From Xiphophorus maculatus (lineage: Eukaryota > Chordata > Actinopteri > Cyprinodontiformes > Poeciliidae): a stretch of DNA of 64,000 bases. Made by a program: the position numbers and the translations under genes. The stretch spans positions 310,001 to 374,000 of the forward strand of contig NC_036444.1 of the NCBI RefSeq assembly GCF_002775205.1, written 5' to 3'. The notes below the pieces were generated by a model, which saw only the letters and a list, made by a program, of their open reading frames with translations, searched no databases and was not told where the DNA came from. The stretch's first letter is position 1, and each line of letters opens with the position of its first letter. Shown here piece by piece: positions 40,029 to 53,073 of the stretch.

Positions 40029-41159
40029 CTAAGAAGTCTTGATTCATAGCTACAAGTTTACTTTAGTTTGCAGTTATGTCTTTGTGGTGGGATGGTGTTC
40101 CACCCTCCCAACTATGTGCACCAGGTGTATCAAGTAGCGCGCAGTTGATTGGTGGGCGGGGCAAATAGCTTTATAGCTGAGCAGGCCGCTGCCAGGTGTG
40201 TGTGTCTTTGTTTCCCTACATGTCGGCTGCCCAAGTGGCTGATGTGCTTGATCCGCTCATCTGAATCGTAAGTGCCATTTTGTACCATCTGTGGCAGGGA
40301 TTGTGGTTGGGTTCTGGTGCTATACCTGCCGTGCGTTTCTGCAGCGTTGCTCTGCTGGCGTTAGTGGCTGCAGCTGGAGGTTGTTGCGGCTTCCATCTAG
40401 CCTGCTGATCCTCTCTCTTCCTGGGTAAGCTACCTGTTTAGATTTTAATTGACTTTACCTGAATCCGTGGGTTTTCTAATGAGTTTTTTTGGTTTAGGAT
40501 TGTCTTGGAGTTGCAGCGCTTGGACGCTCTGCTGTCTTTTTTTGTCTCGCCGGTGTTTGTTTGGGCCTCTGACGGAAACCTGTTGCTGATTGGACCGGCT
40601 GAGCGAGCGGGACCGGACTCCTCTGGCCCATTGAAAGGCATTGAAATTGGACAACGACGATTTGTTCCACCGTTTAAAGTGTTTGTGTTTTTTTAGGGTT
40701 AGGGTAGGGTAGGCCTGAAGCCATGTTTTTAAAAAGAAAATGTTTAAATGAAATTGTTTAAATAAAATATTGTGGACTATTCCGTGTTGTGGTGCATCTT
40801 GTTTAAAAAGACGCCCCCTGCTGGTCACCTCTTGGAAAATTATGAGATTGACATGTGACCTCATATTCATCGTGAAAAGTGAATAATATGAAGAAATTGG
40901 ACATTTTCATGGTAAAAAAGGTGGTGCCATTATTTTGTACTTGTATATATGTATATCACATATTTCTACATGTGGAAATGTGTACCACATGGGAATCACA
41001 TGTGAGTTTACCACCAAATGTTCCAGAATCACATGTGATTCACATCATTCACATGTAAAAAGTTGTGTGGTTTTCATGTGAGTCACATGATTTTTTTGTA
41101 AGGGGAGTTCCAGAAGGAAAAAAACTGACCCTTTCCCTGTCGACCTTCAGAATAAAAAT
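40029..41159. other. Intergenic with an ACATGTGA-rich patch
   Basis: No gene is recognised. At 40685-40712 there are a few TTAGGG-like repeats. At 40960-41092 the palindrome CACATGTG or close variants (acatgtgg, acatgtga, cacatgtgattc, catgtgagtcacatg) occur about seven times in 130 bp. Confidence 0.4.
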
Positions 41160-41195
41160 GACATCAAAAATTCGGGCTTAGCCCGAAGAGGAAAC

Positions 41196-44100
41196 ATGGG
41201 TCCCCCCTCCCATGGGCCCACCACCCGTGGGAGGGGCCAAAGGGGTCGGGTGCATTGTGGGATGGGTGGCAGCAGAGGGAGGGGACCCTGGCGGTCCGAT
41301 CCTCAGTTGCAGAAACTGGCTCTTGGGACGTGGAATGTCACCTCTCTGGTGGGGAAGGAGCCAGAGCTAGTGTGTGAGGTCGAGAGGTTCCGGCTAGAAA
41401 TAGTCGGTCTCACCTCGACGCACGGCTCTGGTTCTGGAACCAGTCTCCTTGAGAGGGGCTGGACATACTTCCACTCTGGAGTTGCCCAAGGTGAGAGGCG
41501 TCGGGCAGGAGTGGGCATACTTGTTGCTCCCCATCTCGGTGCCTGTACGTTGGGGTTTACTCCGGTGAACGAGAGGGTAGCATCCCTCCGCCTACGGGTG
41601 GGGGGACGGGTTCTGACTGTCGTTTGTGCTTACGGGCCGAACGACAGTTCAGATTACCCACCCTTTTTGGAGTCCTTAGAGGGGGTACTGGAGAGTGCTC
41701 CTCCTGGGGACTCCCTTGTTCTGCTGGGGGACTTCAACGCTCACGTGGGCAATGACAGTGAGACCTGGAGGGGCGTGGTTGGGAGGAACGGCCCGCCCGA
41801 CCTGAACTCGAATGGTGTTCTGTTGCTGGACTTCTGTGCTCGCCATGGATTGTCCATAACGAACACCATGTTCAAGCATAAGGGTGTCCATATGTGCACT
41901 TGGCACCAGGACACCCTAGGCCGCAGTTCGATGATCGACTTTGTCATCGTTTCATCGGATCTGCGGCCGTATGTCTTGGACACTCGGGTGAAGAGAGGTG
42001 CGGAGCTGTCCACTGACCACTACCTGGTGGTGAGTTGGCTCCGGTGGTGGGGGAGGAAGCCGGTCAGACCTGGCAGGCCCAAACGTGTTGTGAGGGTCTG
42101 CTGGGAACGTCTGGCGGAATCCCCTGTGAGACGGAGCTTTAACTCCCATCTCTGGCAAAACTTCGAACACGTCCCGGGGGAGGTGGGGGACATGGAGTCT
42201 GAGTGGACCGTGTTCCGTGCCTCCATTGTCGAGGCGGCCGATCGGAGCTGTGGCCGCAAGGTTGTCGGTGCCTGTCGCGGCGGCAACCCTCGAACCCGCT
42301 GGTGGACACCTTCGGTGAGGGATGCCGTCAGGCTGAAGAAGGAGTCCTATCGGGCCTTTTTGGCCTGTGGGACTCCGGAAGCAGCTGATGGGTACCGGCG
42401 GGCGAAGCGGCATGCGGCTCGGGCGGTTGCTGAGGCAAAAACTCGGGCATGGGAGGAGTTTGGAGAGGCCATGGAGAAAGACTTCCGTACGGCTTCGAGG
42501 CGATTCTGGTCCACCATCCGGCGTCTCAGGGGGGGGGAAGCAGTACGGCACCAACACTGTTTATAGTGGGGATGGTGTGCTGCTGACCTCTACTCGGGAC
42601 GTTGTGGGCCGGTGGGCAGAGTACTTCGAAGACCTCCTCAATCCCACCAACATGCCTTCCACTGAGGAAGCGGAGCCTGGGGACTCTGGGTTGGGCTCTC
42701 CAATCTCTGGGGACGAGGTCTCCGAGGTGGTTAAGAAGCTCCTCGGTGGCAAGGCCCCGGGGGTGGATGAGATCCGCCCGGAGTTCCTTAAGGCTCTGGA
42801 TGTTGTAGGGTTGTGTTGGCTGACGCGACTCTGCAATATCGCATTGACATCGGGGGCAGTTCCCCTGGATTGGCAGATTGGGGTGGTGGTCCCCCTGTTC
42901 AAAAAGGGGGACCGGAGGGTGTGCTCCAATTATAGAGGGGTCACACTCTTAAGCCTCCCTGGCAAGGTCTATTCAGGGGTCCTGGAGAGGAGGGTCCGTC
43001 GGATAGTCGAACCTCGGATCCAGGAAGAGCAGTGTGGTTTTCGTCCTGGTTGTGGAACACTGGACCAGCTCTACACCCTCGGCAGGGTCCTGGAGGGTGC
43101 ATGGGAGTTCGCCCAACCAGTCTACATGTGTTTTGTGGACTTGGAGAAGGCGTTCGACCGTGTCCCTCGGGGAGCCCTGTGGGGGGTTCTCCGGGAGTAT
43201 GGGGTACCGGGCCCTTTGATACGGGCTGTCAGGTCCCTGTATGACCGGTATCAGAGTCTGGTCCGCATTGCCGGCAGTACGTTGGGCTCGTTTCCGGTGA
43301 GAGTTGGACTCCGCCAGGGCTGCCCTTTGTCACCGATTCTGTTCATCACTTTTATGGACAGAATTTCTAGGCGCAGCCAAGGTGTTGAGGGGATCCGATT
43401 TGGTGGCCTTAGGATCTCATCTCTGCTTTTTGCAGACGATGTGGTCCTTTTGGCTTCATCAGATCGTGATCTGCAGCTCTCGCTGGAGCGGTTCGCAGCC
43501 GAGTGTGAAGCGGCCGGGATGGGGATCAGTGCCTCCAAATCTGAGGCCTTGGTCTTGAGCCGGAAAAGGGTAGAGTGCCTTCTCCGGGTCAAGGGGGGTG
43601 TCCTGCCCCAGGTGGAGGAGTTCAAGTATCTCGGGATCTTGTTCACGAATGAGGGAAGAAGGGAGCGGGAGATCGACAGGCGGATTGGCGCAGCGTCTGC
43701 TGTCAAGTGGGCGTTGTACCGGTCCGTCGTGGTGAAGAGAGAGCTGAGCCAAAAAGCGAAGCTCTCGATTTACCGGTCGATCTACGTTCCCACCCTCATC
43801 TATGGTCATGAGCTTTGGGTCATGACCGAAAGAACGAGATCGCGGATACAAGCGGCCGAAATGGGTTTTCTCCGTAGGGTGGCTGGGCTCTCCCTTAGAG
43901 ATAGGGTGAGAAGCTCAGTCATCCGGGAGGGACTCAGAGTAGAGCCGCTGCTCCTTCACATCGAGAGGAGCCAGTTGAGGCTCGGGCATCTGGTCAGGAT
44001 GCCTCCTGGACGCCTCCCTGGTGAGGTGTTCCGGGCACGTCCCACCGGGAGGAGGCCCCGGGGAAGACCCAGGACACGCTGGAGAGACTATGTCTCTCGG

Positions 44101-44214
44101 CTGGCCTGGGAACGCCTCGGGATTCCCCCGGAAGAGCTGGAAGAAGTGGCTGGGGAGAGGGAAGTCTGGGCCTCCCTTCTGAAGCTGCTACCCCCGCGAC
44201 CCGACCTCGGATAA
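41196..44214 (+). pseudogene. RTE LINE polyprotein, frameshifted at a G run
   Basis: The first frame (41196-42566) starts [15 protein letters not shown], then [19 protein letters not shown] (endonuclease Asn motif), [12 protein letters not shown] and [13 protein letters not shown] followed by STDHYLVV (catalytic Asp and His). The second frame (used from about 42540 to 44214) has APGVDEIRPEFLKALD, VVVPLFKKGDRRVCSNYRG, QCGFRPG, FVDLEKAFDRVPR (motif A), GLRQGCPLSPILF (motif B) and LLFADDVVLLA (FADD box), then the RTE C-terminal region rich in Arg. Role: endonuclease and reverse transcriptase for target-primed retrotransposition. The single frame break at 42529-42537 makes this copy formally defective, or may be a homopolymer sequencing error. 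Confidence 0.88.
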
Positions 44215-44224
44215 GCGGAAGAAG

Positions 44225-44302
44225 ATGGATGGATGGATGGATGGATGGATGGATGGATGGATGGATGGATGGATGGATGGATGGATGGATGGATGGATGG
44301 AT
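44225..44302. repeat. (GGAT)n tail of the RTE LINE
   Basis: About 19 tandem ATGG/GGAT units. They produce an artificial SIHPSIHP reading frame on the minus strand. Confidence 0.95.
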
Positions 44303-44303
44303 G

Positions 44304-44999
44304 AACATTTAAAGCCTGTTTTGCCTTCATTATAAGCTTTAAGGCTTTTATTTTTTTGCGGCTCCAAACATTTGTTTTTTGTTTTTTTGGTCCAAAATGG
44401 CTCTTTCAACATGTTGGGTTGTTGAGCCTCGGCAGCAACCATCAGACAATGTGACCACCAGGCAGCCTTATATTGTCCATGGCTGCTCCAATTAACCAAC
44501 CCACCAAGAAACAAGGTAAAACAAAATACATACACAAACAAACTTGACAAAAACAACCAAATCTTCAGAATAATAAATGTTAGCAAATACTATTATTTTT
44601 TAAGCAGACATTTCATTTCTAAAAAGACATTTCTATACATATAAATCCAACATTAAACTTCTAAAGTGCGTAGTTCTAAAGTGCGTAGGCCCCCAGGGAA
44701 TCTTTTAGCCTGAACACCCTGCAGAGGAAGAGACGGAGGTAAGCCACATCTACACAAACCCCCAAACATCTTAGTGCATCTCAACAGTCTCAATACTAAT
44801 ATCCATTTGTTTGTTTAATTTTGAAAGGACACCATCAGTTCCAGCTGAGATGCCACTGCATAAAAACACACAATCAATAAAATACTTCAATCTGTTTGTA
44901 TTTGTTTCTTTTATCATTTAACACACATTTTAAGTGTTTCCAGCTAAGTAATGAAGACCTTCATTACAATAGAAGACATAGACTTTAAAGATAAAAAAA
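44304..44999. other. Intergenic, nothing recognised
   Basis: A/T-rich DNA without clear genes or terminal repeats. Confidence 0.3.
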
Positions 45000-45240
45000 G
45001 ACAATTTCTCTCTTAGTTTTACAGAAGATATTAGCAGGTCTGGTTAAATGGCATAACGTATATTCTTAAAGGTTTTGGATCAGATATAATTTCTGAAATT
45101 AGAACTTTTCTTCTAAAATATTCGGTGTCACATCTAGCCCACCAATCCTTTTATACAGACTAAATTTAGATGTGAACCTGCTGGATGCTCATTCTGTCAT
45201 GAAGAGGAATTAGATGATCTTTTCTTCCAGTGTCACTGAA
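45000..45240 (+). pseudogene. L1 ORF2 C-terminal fragment
   Basis: Around 45130-45240 the text reads PTNPFIQTKFRCEPAGCSFC and then EEELDDLFFQCH, the Cys/His cluster near the C-terminus of Tx1-like L1 ORF2. Upstream codons are decayed. Confidence 0.55.
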
Positions 45241-46415
<1,175 letters not shown>

Positions 46416-46617
46416 GATTGAGGGGGACAACTGGGAGGTTTCACTGTGGGTCTACTAAGCCTGGATGTGGTGATGATGATGGTGATGATGATGGACTCTT
46501 GGAGCTGGCAGACCAGCCTCACACTGAAACCTGCTGCGATGCGTTTGATGAAAGGGGGGAAATGGGATTGTTTTAGATTTCTGACTAACTGTTGCTTCAC
46601 TAGTTTTTGTTTTCTAC

Positions 46618-46623
46618 AATAAA
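46618..46623 (+). promoter_or_regulatory. steep1: Poly(A) signal of steep1
   Basis: AATAAA lies about 200 bp after the stop codon. No genomic A tail follows it. Confidence 0.75.
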
Positions 46624-46629
46624 GTTAAT

Positions 46630-48793
46630 TTTAAAAACTTGCTGTTTTTCCTGAAGCAGATAGCGGTTCTGGTCGGGGACCTGAGTCCAGCAGAACCTAA
46701 CGAAGCTGTACCTAATAAAGTGGTAGAATCGATTCTGTTGGGTTTCAGAACTGATGCTGTTTATTTAGCATCACAGTTATTTTAGGAAATGTTTCACAAG
46801 AAGAAAAATCTCATCAAAAGTCAGACTGTAGAGAAACGAGATGAGGCGAGGTCAAAGGTCGTTCCGCTCAACAGGAAGTTCTGCCTGCTTTCTTCAGGTT
46901 TGGACCAACTGGAGACCATCAGGAGAAAAATGTGAGTGAAAACTGGACCAGAGGAGAATAATGCAGCAATAGCCATCTGACCTTTGACCTTGGAAATAAA
47001 GAAGAGAGCGCTGGACGGTCCGATGAGCCTGAAGCCGTCACGGGACGCTAACCAGGTGGCGCTTCCTCAGGTGTTCAGTGTTCCAGAACCAGACCCGTTT
47101 TTATGGGCCTGAAAGATGAAGCATCTGCTCTGCAGAGCCTCATCGGGTCAGAACCTTCCAGAAACAGCTGCAGCTCAGGCGAACTGGATGGAGAATGTCA
47201 GTCTGTTAGATTTAGGGCTGTACTTTGACTAGGCCGTTCCAACCCATGCTGCGATCAAGACCATTCTATTATATCTCTGGCTGTGTGTTCAGGCTGGTTC
47301 TCCTACTGGAAGCTGAACTTTGACCCCGGCCTCAGCTGCCTGCAGGTTTTCCTGATTGGCTCCGACCGGCTTCTCGCCTCTGCTGGAGAAAAACAGAAGG
47401 ACCAACAGAAAAAATACAAAGTTGATAAAAGTCTTGAAAAAAAAGTAGAAAATGTTCAACTTTATATGTGACCTTTCTGTGCAGCACACAGTACAACACA
47501 TAAAACGCTCTTTAATAAAGAAATGGTTGGAGAATGAACAGTAAAAAATGGTGACTTTTTATTAAAAATGCACATTAATATAAACAAGAGTTAAAAGCAT
47601 TTTCAGCAGTTTTCCTAAATGAACAATCTTTGATTATCAATATTATGACTTTATGGACAAAAAATGTAGAAATAAATTCATAGGAAACACTTTGACTTCA
47701 TAATTTGTAAATCATGTTTATAAATTATATTTGAAGAAAATCAGAACCAATTATTTTCTTACAAAAAATGAATAAAAATTAGTTTTAAAGTTGTGTTTTA
47801 GGTTTGACCTTTTAGTGACTTTTTGCAATAGAAACCTAGCATAAATATTACTCCCTGTGTGTTTTGCGACTCCTTAAACTCAGACTACTCCTTTTTTATT
47901 ACAATGTTATAAATGTTTTTGGAAGGTTTTCAAAACTGGATTTTGCATTGAAAATCTGTTCCACTTTTAAGTTCTGATGTGATAAAAGTTGATCTTCTAA
48001 CAAAGTGGAAGAATCAAACTACGGCAATAAAGAAATGATCATTCTGACGATTTTTTATTCATAAGTATAATTTTAAAAAACACCCATTTTCAACATGTTA
48101 TAAATGAAATAATTTTATTTAAGGAAGCACTAAATTGTTGCAACACAAAATGCCAAATATTAACCCAGTTTATTGAAACGTGAAAGTTCTCTTGTAATAA
48201 TTTCTACTCTTTTTACACTGTTTGATTTTTGTTTTGAAGCATTGATCTTTATCACGTGATCATGTTAAATTGTACTTTTTTGTATTTGAATCTTAAACCA
48301 TTTTTGTAACTAATTGTTTTAATTATTGCTGTCAGGACGATCTTTTTTTTTTTTTTCTCCGAAGAGTTTTGTAGGTGAGTTTGCTCTGTAAGGCTCTGTT
48401 CGTGTTTATCACTGCTCTCAACCTGGAGTGTCAGGTGGCCAGAACACCAGTACGGCCAGGATTCAGCTCAGGACCAGATGTCAGGATGAGGTGCAGCAGA
48501 TGGAATAATGAAGACACCAGGCAGGATCTTTTAACTGATCTGTATTCCAAACTGTATTACAGATCTTGATCCAATTGAACATGGATGGGCATAAATGTGT
48601 GTTTTGGTGTGTCTGTGTGAGGGTGTGTGTGTGTGGTTTCTTATCATTGACGCACACTTCTAAGGAAAACACACATCTCTTGCAAATCTCTCCCATGTTA
48701 GCACAGCGGCTCAGCTACCGAACTGCAAACCAGATATCAGCAAAGTTGGTTACAGCAGTGTGCTGACGTCATCACTGCCCTAACTACGGTATG
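46630..48793. other. Intergenic, nothing recognised
   Basis: About 2.2 kb, A/T-rich from 47500 onward, with a short GT run near 48610-48640. No gene or bounded repeat was found. Confidence 0.35.
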
Positions 48794-48801
48794 CCTTAAG
48801 G

Positions 48802-49276
48802 CAGTGGTTCTCAAACTTTTTTCAGTGATGTACCCCCTTAAAAATATATTTTTAGTCAAGTACCCCCTGACACGGGCAAAACATTTTTGGAATAAAAAAG
48901 AGGTACACTGCCTTCTTTTTCACTTTATCTGTACTTTCAGCAGCATTGCTGCTACGCTTTAGCCACGTCTCCATGGTTACAGTGTAATCATGATAACAAC
49001 AAGTCGTTGACGAGTGCCCTGGGTCCGTGGGTCAAACTAACTTGGTGGGGGGGTCCGTTTTATTTTAAAGGATATTGAAACTAAATACTGAATATAAAAT
49101 TCAGTGCATGAACACACATTTATATTTTATCGAACTTTTTACAAAAATAATTTTTCCCAAGACTTATTATGAGGAGCCTACTGATTTTTTAAAGATATTT
49201 TGAAAAGCTTCACGTACCCCCTGCAGTACCTCCACGTACCCCCAGGGGTACGCGTACCCCCATTTGAGAACCACTG
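48802..49276. mobile_element. hAT MITE, copy B, perfect 8-bp target duplication
   Basis: CAGTGGTTCTCAAA and TTTGAGAACCACTG ends are flanked by the identical octamer ccttaagg (48794-48801 and 49277-49284). The body is nearly identical to 35307-35780 in reverse orientation. Confidence 0.95.
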
Positions 49277-49284
49277 CCTTAAGG

Positions 49285-49629
49285 GACAAAAGTACCGCTG
49301 AACATAAATCAAGTAATACAAACAGTAGTACTCAACATCAAGCTTAAACCATTTACAGGTCTTTTGAACAATTTTGTTTGCCAAAATATGCATCCCTGAG
49401 CCAAATAGAGTTAGGAATAATTCACTTTCCTACATAATCATTCCTGTTCTGTGAGCTACTGGTAATGTTTCATACCAATAGGACAATATTTGGGGAAAAT
49501 AGAGAGGGCATGCATATATCTACAGGTTCAAAATCCATATTGCCAAAAAATGCATCCCCTCCAAACTTGAAGAAACAAACAGTTACAAGTGAAATACAAT
49601 TTTCTACATTATCAGAGTCGTTCTATATA
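49285..49629. repeat. Minisatellite array, left part
   Basis: Imperfect units of about 180-190 bp share ttctgtgagctact, gtttcataccaataggacaatattt, gagagggcatgca and aaaatgcatcccctcc. The array resumes at 51530 beyond the Rex1 LINE. Confidence 0.65.
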
Positions 49630-49639
49630 TATGAACTGA

Positions 49640-50542
49640 GACTACAGGCTGCATCTCACAGCGCAGTGAAGGACAGCTGTATTCTTCTGATTACAGAGAC
49701 CTGGCTGCATCCAGACGTAGCAGACTCTGCCATCGAGCTAGCAGGCTACACAGTACAGCGCCACGACAGAACGAAGGACTCCGGTAAGAGCAGAGGAGGA
49801 GGCTCTGTGTACCTGAACAACACCTGGTTACTAACACAGCGACTGTCATCAGCCATTGCTCCCCAGACCTGGAGTATGTGAGTGTTAGATGCAGACCAAT
49901 ATACCTACCCAGAGAGTTCACCGTAGTCATGGTAACCGCTGTTTACATCCCACCGGATGCTAATGCTAAAACAGCTATTGGACTTTTGCATGGCAGCACT
50001 AGCCATCTGCAGAGCATCTATCCAGATGCTGTGCACATCATAGCGGGGACTTCAGCCATGCAGACTTGAAGACGGCGCTCCCCAAATTCCACCAGATGTA
50101 AAGTGTGCTACAAGAGAGGCTAACACTCTGGACAAAGTCTACTTCAACATCAAGCTAGGCTACAGGGCTAGACCACTTCCTCACCTGGGTCAGTCGGATC
50201 ACCTGTCCCTGCATTTAATTCCTGCTTATGCCCCCCTCAGGAAAACTGCTCCAACCATCACCAAAACCATCAAATCCTGGCCCCAGGATGCGACACAGCA
50301 GCTGCAGGACTGTTTCGACAAACTGGGATGTTTTTGAACATCAGGACCTGGAGGTTTTTACGGACAGTGTACTGTGCTACATCAAGAACTGTATTGACAC
50401 TGTAGCTGTGGATAAACGCATCCGGGTCTTCCCAAACCAGAAGCCCTGGATGACTCAGGAGGTCCAGCGACTGCTAAAGACCAGGAATGCGCCTTCAGGT
50501 CTGGGGACAGGACCGTCTACAGTACAGCCTGAGCTAACTTGA
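49640..50542 (+). pseudogene. Rex1 LINE endonuclease, frameshifted
   Basis: Three frames in turn carry ILLITETWLHPDVADSAIEL with GKSRGGGSVYLNN, then VMVTAVYIPPDANAKTAI, then a linker ending KPWMTQEVQRLLKTRN. They form the AP-endonuclease half of a Rex1-type ORF2. At least two frameshifts and the stop before the DFNH motif inactivate it. Confidence 0.75.
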
Positions 50543-51459
50543 AGAGCGGCATCAGAATGGCTAAGTCTGACTACAGGAGGAGGATAGAGGGCTACCTTGA
50601 TAGCAACAACGGCAGGCAGGTGTGGCAGGGAATCCAGCATCTCACCAACTACAGGACCAACCTCGCAGCTGTGGAAGGCGACGCCACGCTGGCAGAGGAG
50701 CTGAACCTCTTCTTTGCCCGCTTTGAGGTGAAGCCAACAGAGGCAGCCACACTACACCAAGCGACCCACAACACCACACCCCTCGTTGTAGAGGAGCACG
50801 AGGTGAGGCGCACACTGCGGGCTGTCAACCCAAGGAAGGCTGCTGGACCTGATGGCGTCCCTGGATGTGTCCTGAAAGACTGCGCCGATCAGCTGGCTGG
50901 AGTCTTCACCAGGATCTTCAACCAGTCCCTAGCCCTGTCTACAGTCCCATCCTGCCTGAAATCTTCCACCATAGTCCCCATACCCAAGAAACCTCACATC
51001 TCCTGCCTCAATGACTACCGGCCAGTGGCACTAACCCCTGTGGTGACGAAGTGTTTTGAAAAACTGGTCCGGGGTCACATCACAGCACTTCTCCCTCCTG
51101 GCTTTGACCACCACCAGTTTGCCTACAGAGCCAACAGATCCACAGAGGACGCTGTGATCACGGCCCTCCATGCTGCTCTGTCACATCTGGAGCAGCAGGG
51201 GAGCTCTGTGCAGATGCTCTTTGTAGACTACAGCTCTGCTTTTAATACCATCCTCCCTCACAGACTGGTGGACAAACTGGGGGACCTGGGCCTCCCTCAC
51301 TCCACCTGCATGTGGATCCTGAGCTTCCTGACCAACCGACAGCAGAGAGTTAGGGTGGGAGAACATACATCCACTGCCCTCAGCCTTAGTACTGGCTCTC
51401 CACAGGGCTGTGTTCTTACATTGTGTGTAAATTGTGAGACAGTTATTTTTTGTTTTTAA
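50539..51459 (+). pseudogene. Rex1 LINE reverse transcriptase, truncated before the catalytic Asp pair
   Basis: A continuous frame has RKAAGPDGVPGCVLKDCADQ, IVPIPKKPHISCLNDYRPVA, FAYRANRSTEDAVITALH, MLFVDYSSAFNTILPHRLV (motif A) and STGSPQGCVLT (motif B). After motif B it runs straight into 3' UTR-derived residues (LCVNCETVIFCF) and stops. The YADD/FADD motif is missing, so the copy has no polymerase activity. Confidence 0.85.
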
Positions 51460-51530
51460 GCATATGCACTGACTGATGGCACTTTTTAAATTTCGTTGTT
51501 CTTGTGACAATGACAATAAAGATTTATCTT

Positions 51531-51823
51531 ATCTTATATAAGTTTTATATCAATAGGATAATATTTGAGGAAAATAGAGAGGGCATGCAGAAATCGGCAG
51601 GCTAATAATAGGGTTTGCAGTAAAATGCATCCCCTGCTAAAATGGAGATATAAATAGTTAAGAGGGATTTTACCTTTTCTACGTAATGACACTTGTTCTC
51701 TGAGCTACTTCTGCTATAAGTTTCATATCAACAGGACAATAGACAGGGGACGCAAATATTGGCAGGCTCAGAAATTAAAATGCATCCCCCTACATTAATA
51801 GACTAGACAGTTAAGGATGATAT
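51531..51823. repeat. Minisatellite array, middle part
   Basis: Two more imperfect units, with gttttatatcaataggataatattt and gtttcatatcaacaggacaatag, lie between the Rex1 tail and the solo LTR. Confidence 0.65.
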
Positions 51824-52162
51824 TGTAATGACGCCAACACCGCAGCTGTAGTCCCGCCAAACAGGGTTTATTAGAAATAGGTACAAGCTGCTATTCCTGA
51901 GGCTGCAGCTCACGCCTCTAACAAACGGGCACACTCAACTGTTAGCTTCATTGCTAACTCCCCTCTGAACTCTCCCCCACTTCCGGTCCTGGTACTCCCG
52001 CTCCACCTCCCCCCCCACATGACAGGCCTATCACATGTCAGGGAGCCAGCAGAGTCAGCCAGGGGAGCCATAGCGCTCTAACAGAAAGGATCACAATGCA
52101 ACTTATAACAAATACAAATAACCATATGAACCCCAGCAGAACTAAAACACAGAATCGTTACA
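51824..52162 (-). mobile_element. Solo LTR with 4-bp target duplication
   Basis: On the minus strand it starts TGTAACGATTCTG and ends GGCGTCATTACA, with AATAAA near the 3' end (CTAATAAACCCTG). It is 339 bp and flanked by atat on both sides (51820-51823 and 52163-52166). It sits inside a minisatellite unit. The family is unknown. Confidence 0.8.
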
Positions 52163-52373
52163 ATATAAAATGTTCTACATAACGGGATTCTGTTTTGTAA
52201 TGCTTTAAGCTATCATGATGTTAAAAAAAATCGGGAAATTTCAAACCATCTGCGGAGAATATTTTCATCAAACACGGACTGAAAAATGTTTGACTCATGT
52301 GTCTAAATAAAGATGCAAAAACAGTATTTATTTCAATTAATCTGCGAAATAAAACCCACCATTTTATGGCTTA
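52163..52373. repeat. Minisatellite array remnant and flank of the gypsy element
   Basis: The array text resumes (aaaatgttctacataacgg), then fades into A/T-rich DNA before the gypsy LTR at 52374. Confidence 0.45.
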
Positions 52374-53060
52374 TGTAACCAAAGAATAGAATTTAGTCGG
52401 GTTCAGATAGCAGTTTACTATCAACCAGTTTTGTTTATTACAAATTTCTGGACTGAAATACATCCAACTTCATCTCAACTCAAATCTTAGAGGGAACAAC
52501 ATTCACTATAACAGGGTCCTTGGTAAAGGAAAAAAAAACAAAAGAAGCTGGCCAGCAAAAAAAAAAAAAGTTCATATAGAGCTCTATATTTGTATGTGTG
52601 TGTCTGGTGCATACAAATGAAAAAGGTTGCTTGACTGGGATAGGGACCCAGAATGATGATGGCAGCCGGTGTCCACAAACACGGAAAATCCAGCAGCCTC
52701 TCCTTCCTCCTCTGCAGGCACGAAGGCCCAACGTTCCTCTCACAACAATGCAGACATTACCAATCTCCAGTAATGCTCACCTAGCAGGGAAACATCATAT
52801 GAGAATCAAAGTTAGGCCATATGCAGAAGCCAGGCTGAGACTAGCATGTCTCTGCTCTGCAGCAGCTCTGAACTCTAAAGCCCGGGAATTCCCTTAGCAA
52901 CTGCAGTCGGAATGCTGCCGTAAAATAATGTCGTTCAGTTCTCTTAAAGGGACACTACCCATAAAGTAAAAGAATACAGAAAAGCAAAATAACACAGTAC
53001 AAATACAAAATAACACAGTACAAATACAAAATAACACAGTACAAATACAGCAGGGTTACA
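52374..53060 (-). repeat. Gypsy 3' LTR, complete
   Basis: On the minus strand it begins TGTAACCCTGCTG right after the polypurine tract and ends TTTGGTTACA. It is 687 bp. Its last 274 bp match the remnant at 59286-59561. Confidence 0.88.
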
Positions 53061-53073
53061 TCCTCCCCCACTT
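53061..53073 (-). other. Gypsy polypurine tract
   Basis: The minus strand reads AAGTGGGGGAGGA directly before the 3' LTR; it primes plus-strand DNA synthesis in such elements. It overlaps the last codons of the integrase frame. Confidence 0.85.

Larger units (their letters stand above)
41160..44303 (+). mobile_element. RTE-type LINE (Expander-like), nearly intact
   Basis: The element covers an AP endonuclease, a linker, an RT and a C-terminal region, and ends in a (GGAT)n tail (44225-44302), as RTE LINEs of fish do. The two halves of the frame are offset by one base at a run of nine G (42529-42537). No other stop was seen across about 1000 codons, so it is young or was recently active. Confidence 0.88.
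49630..51530 (+). mobile_element. Rex1/Babar-type LINE, internally deleted
   Basis: The order is endonuclease remnants (from about 49640), linker, RT (50539-51420) and a short 3' end with aataaagatttatc and a TTATC-type tail. It lies within the minisatellite array. The RT is cut before the FADD box and joined to the 3' UTR. Confidence 0.8.

Noticed and set aside
41952-42557. Long antisense frames across the RTE LINE
   Set aside because: They mirror the GC-rich sense frame and carry no motifs.
44088-44330. Frames with SIHPSIHP repeats
   Set aside because: They are translated GGAT tail of the RTE LINE.
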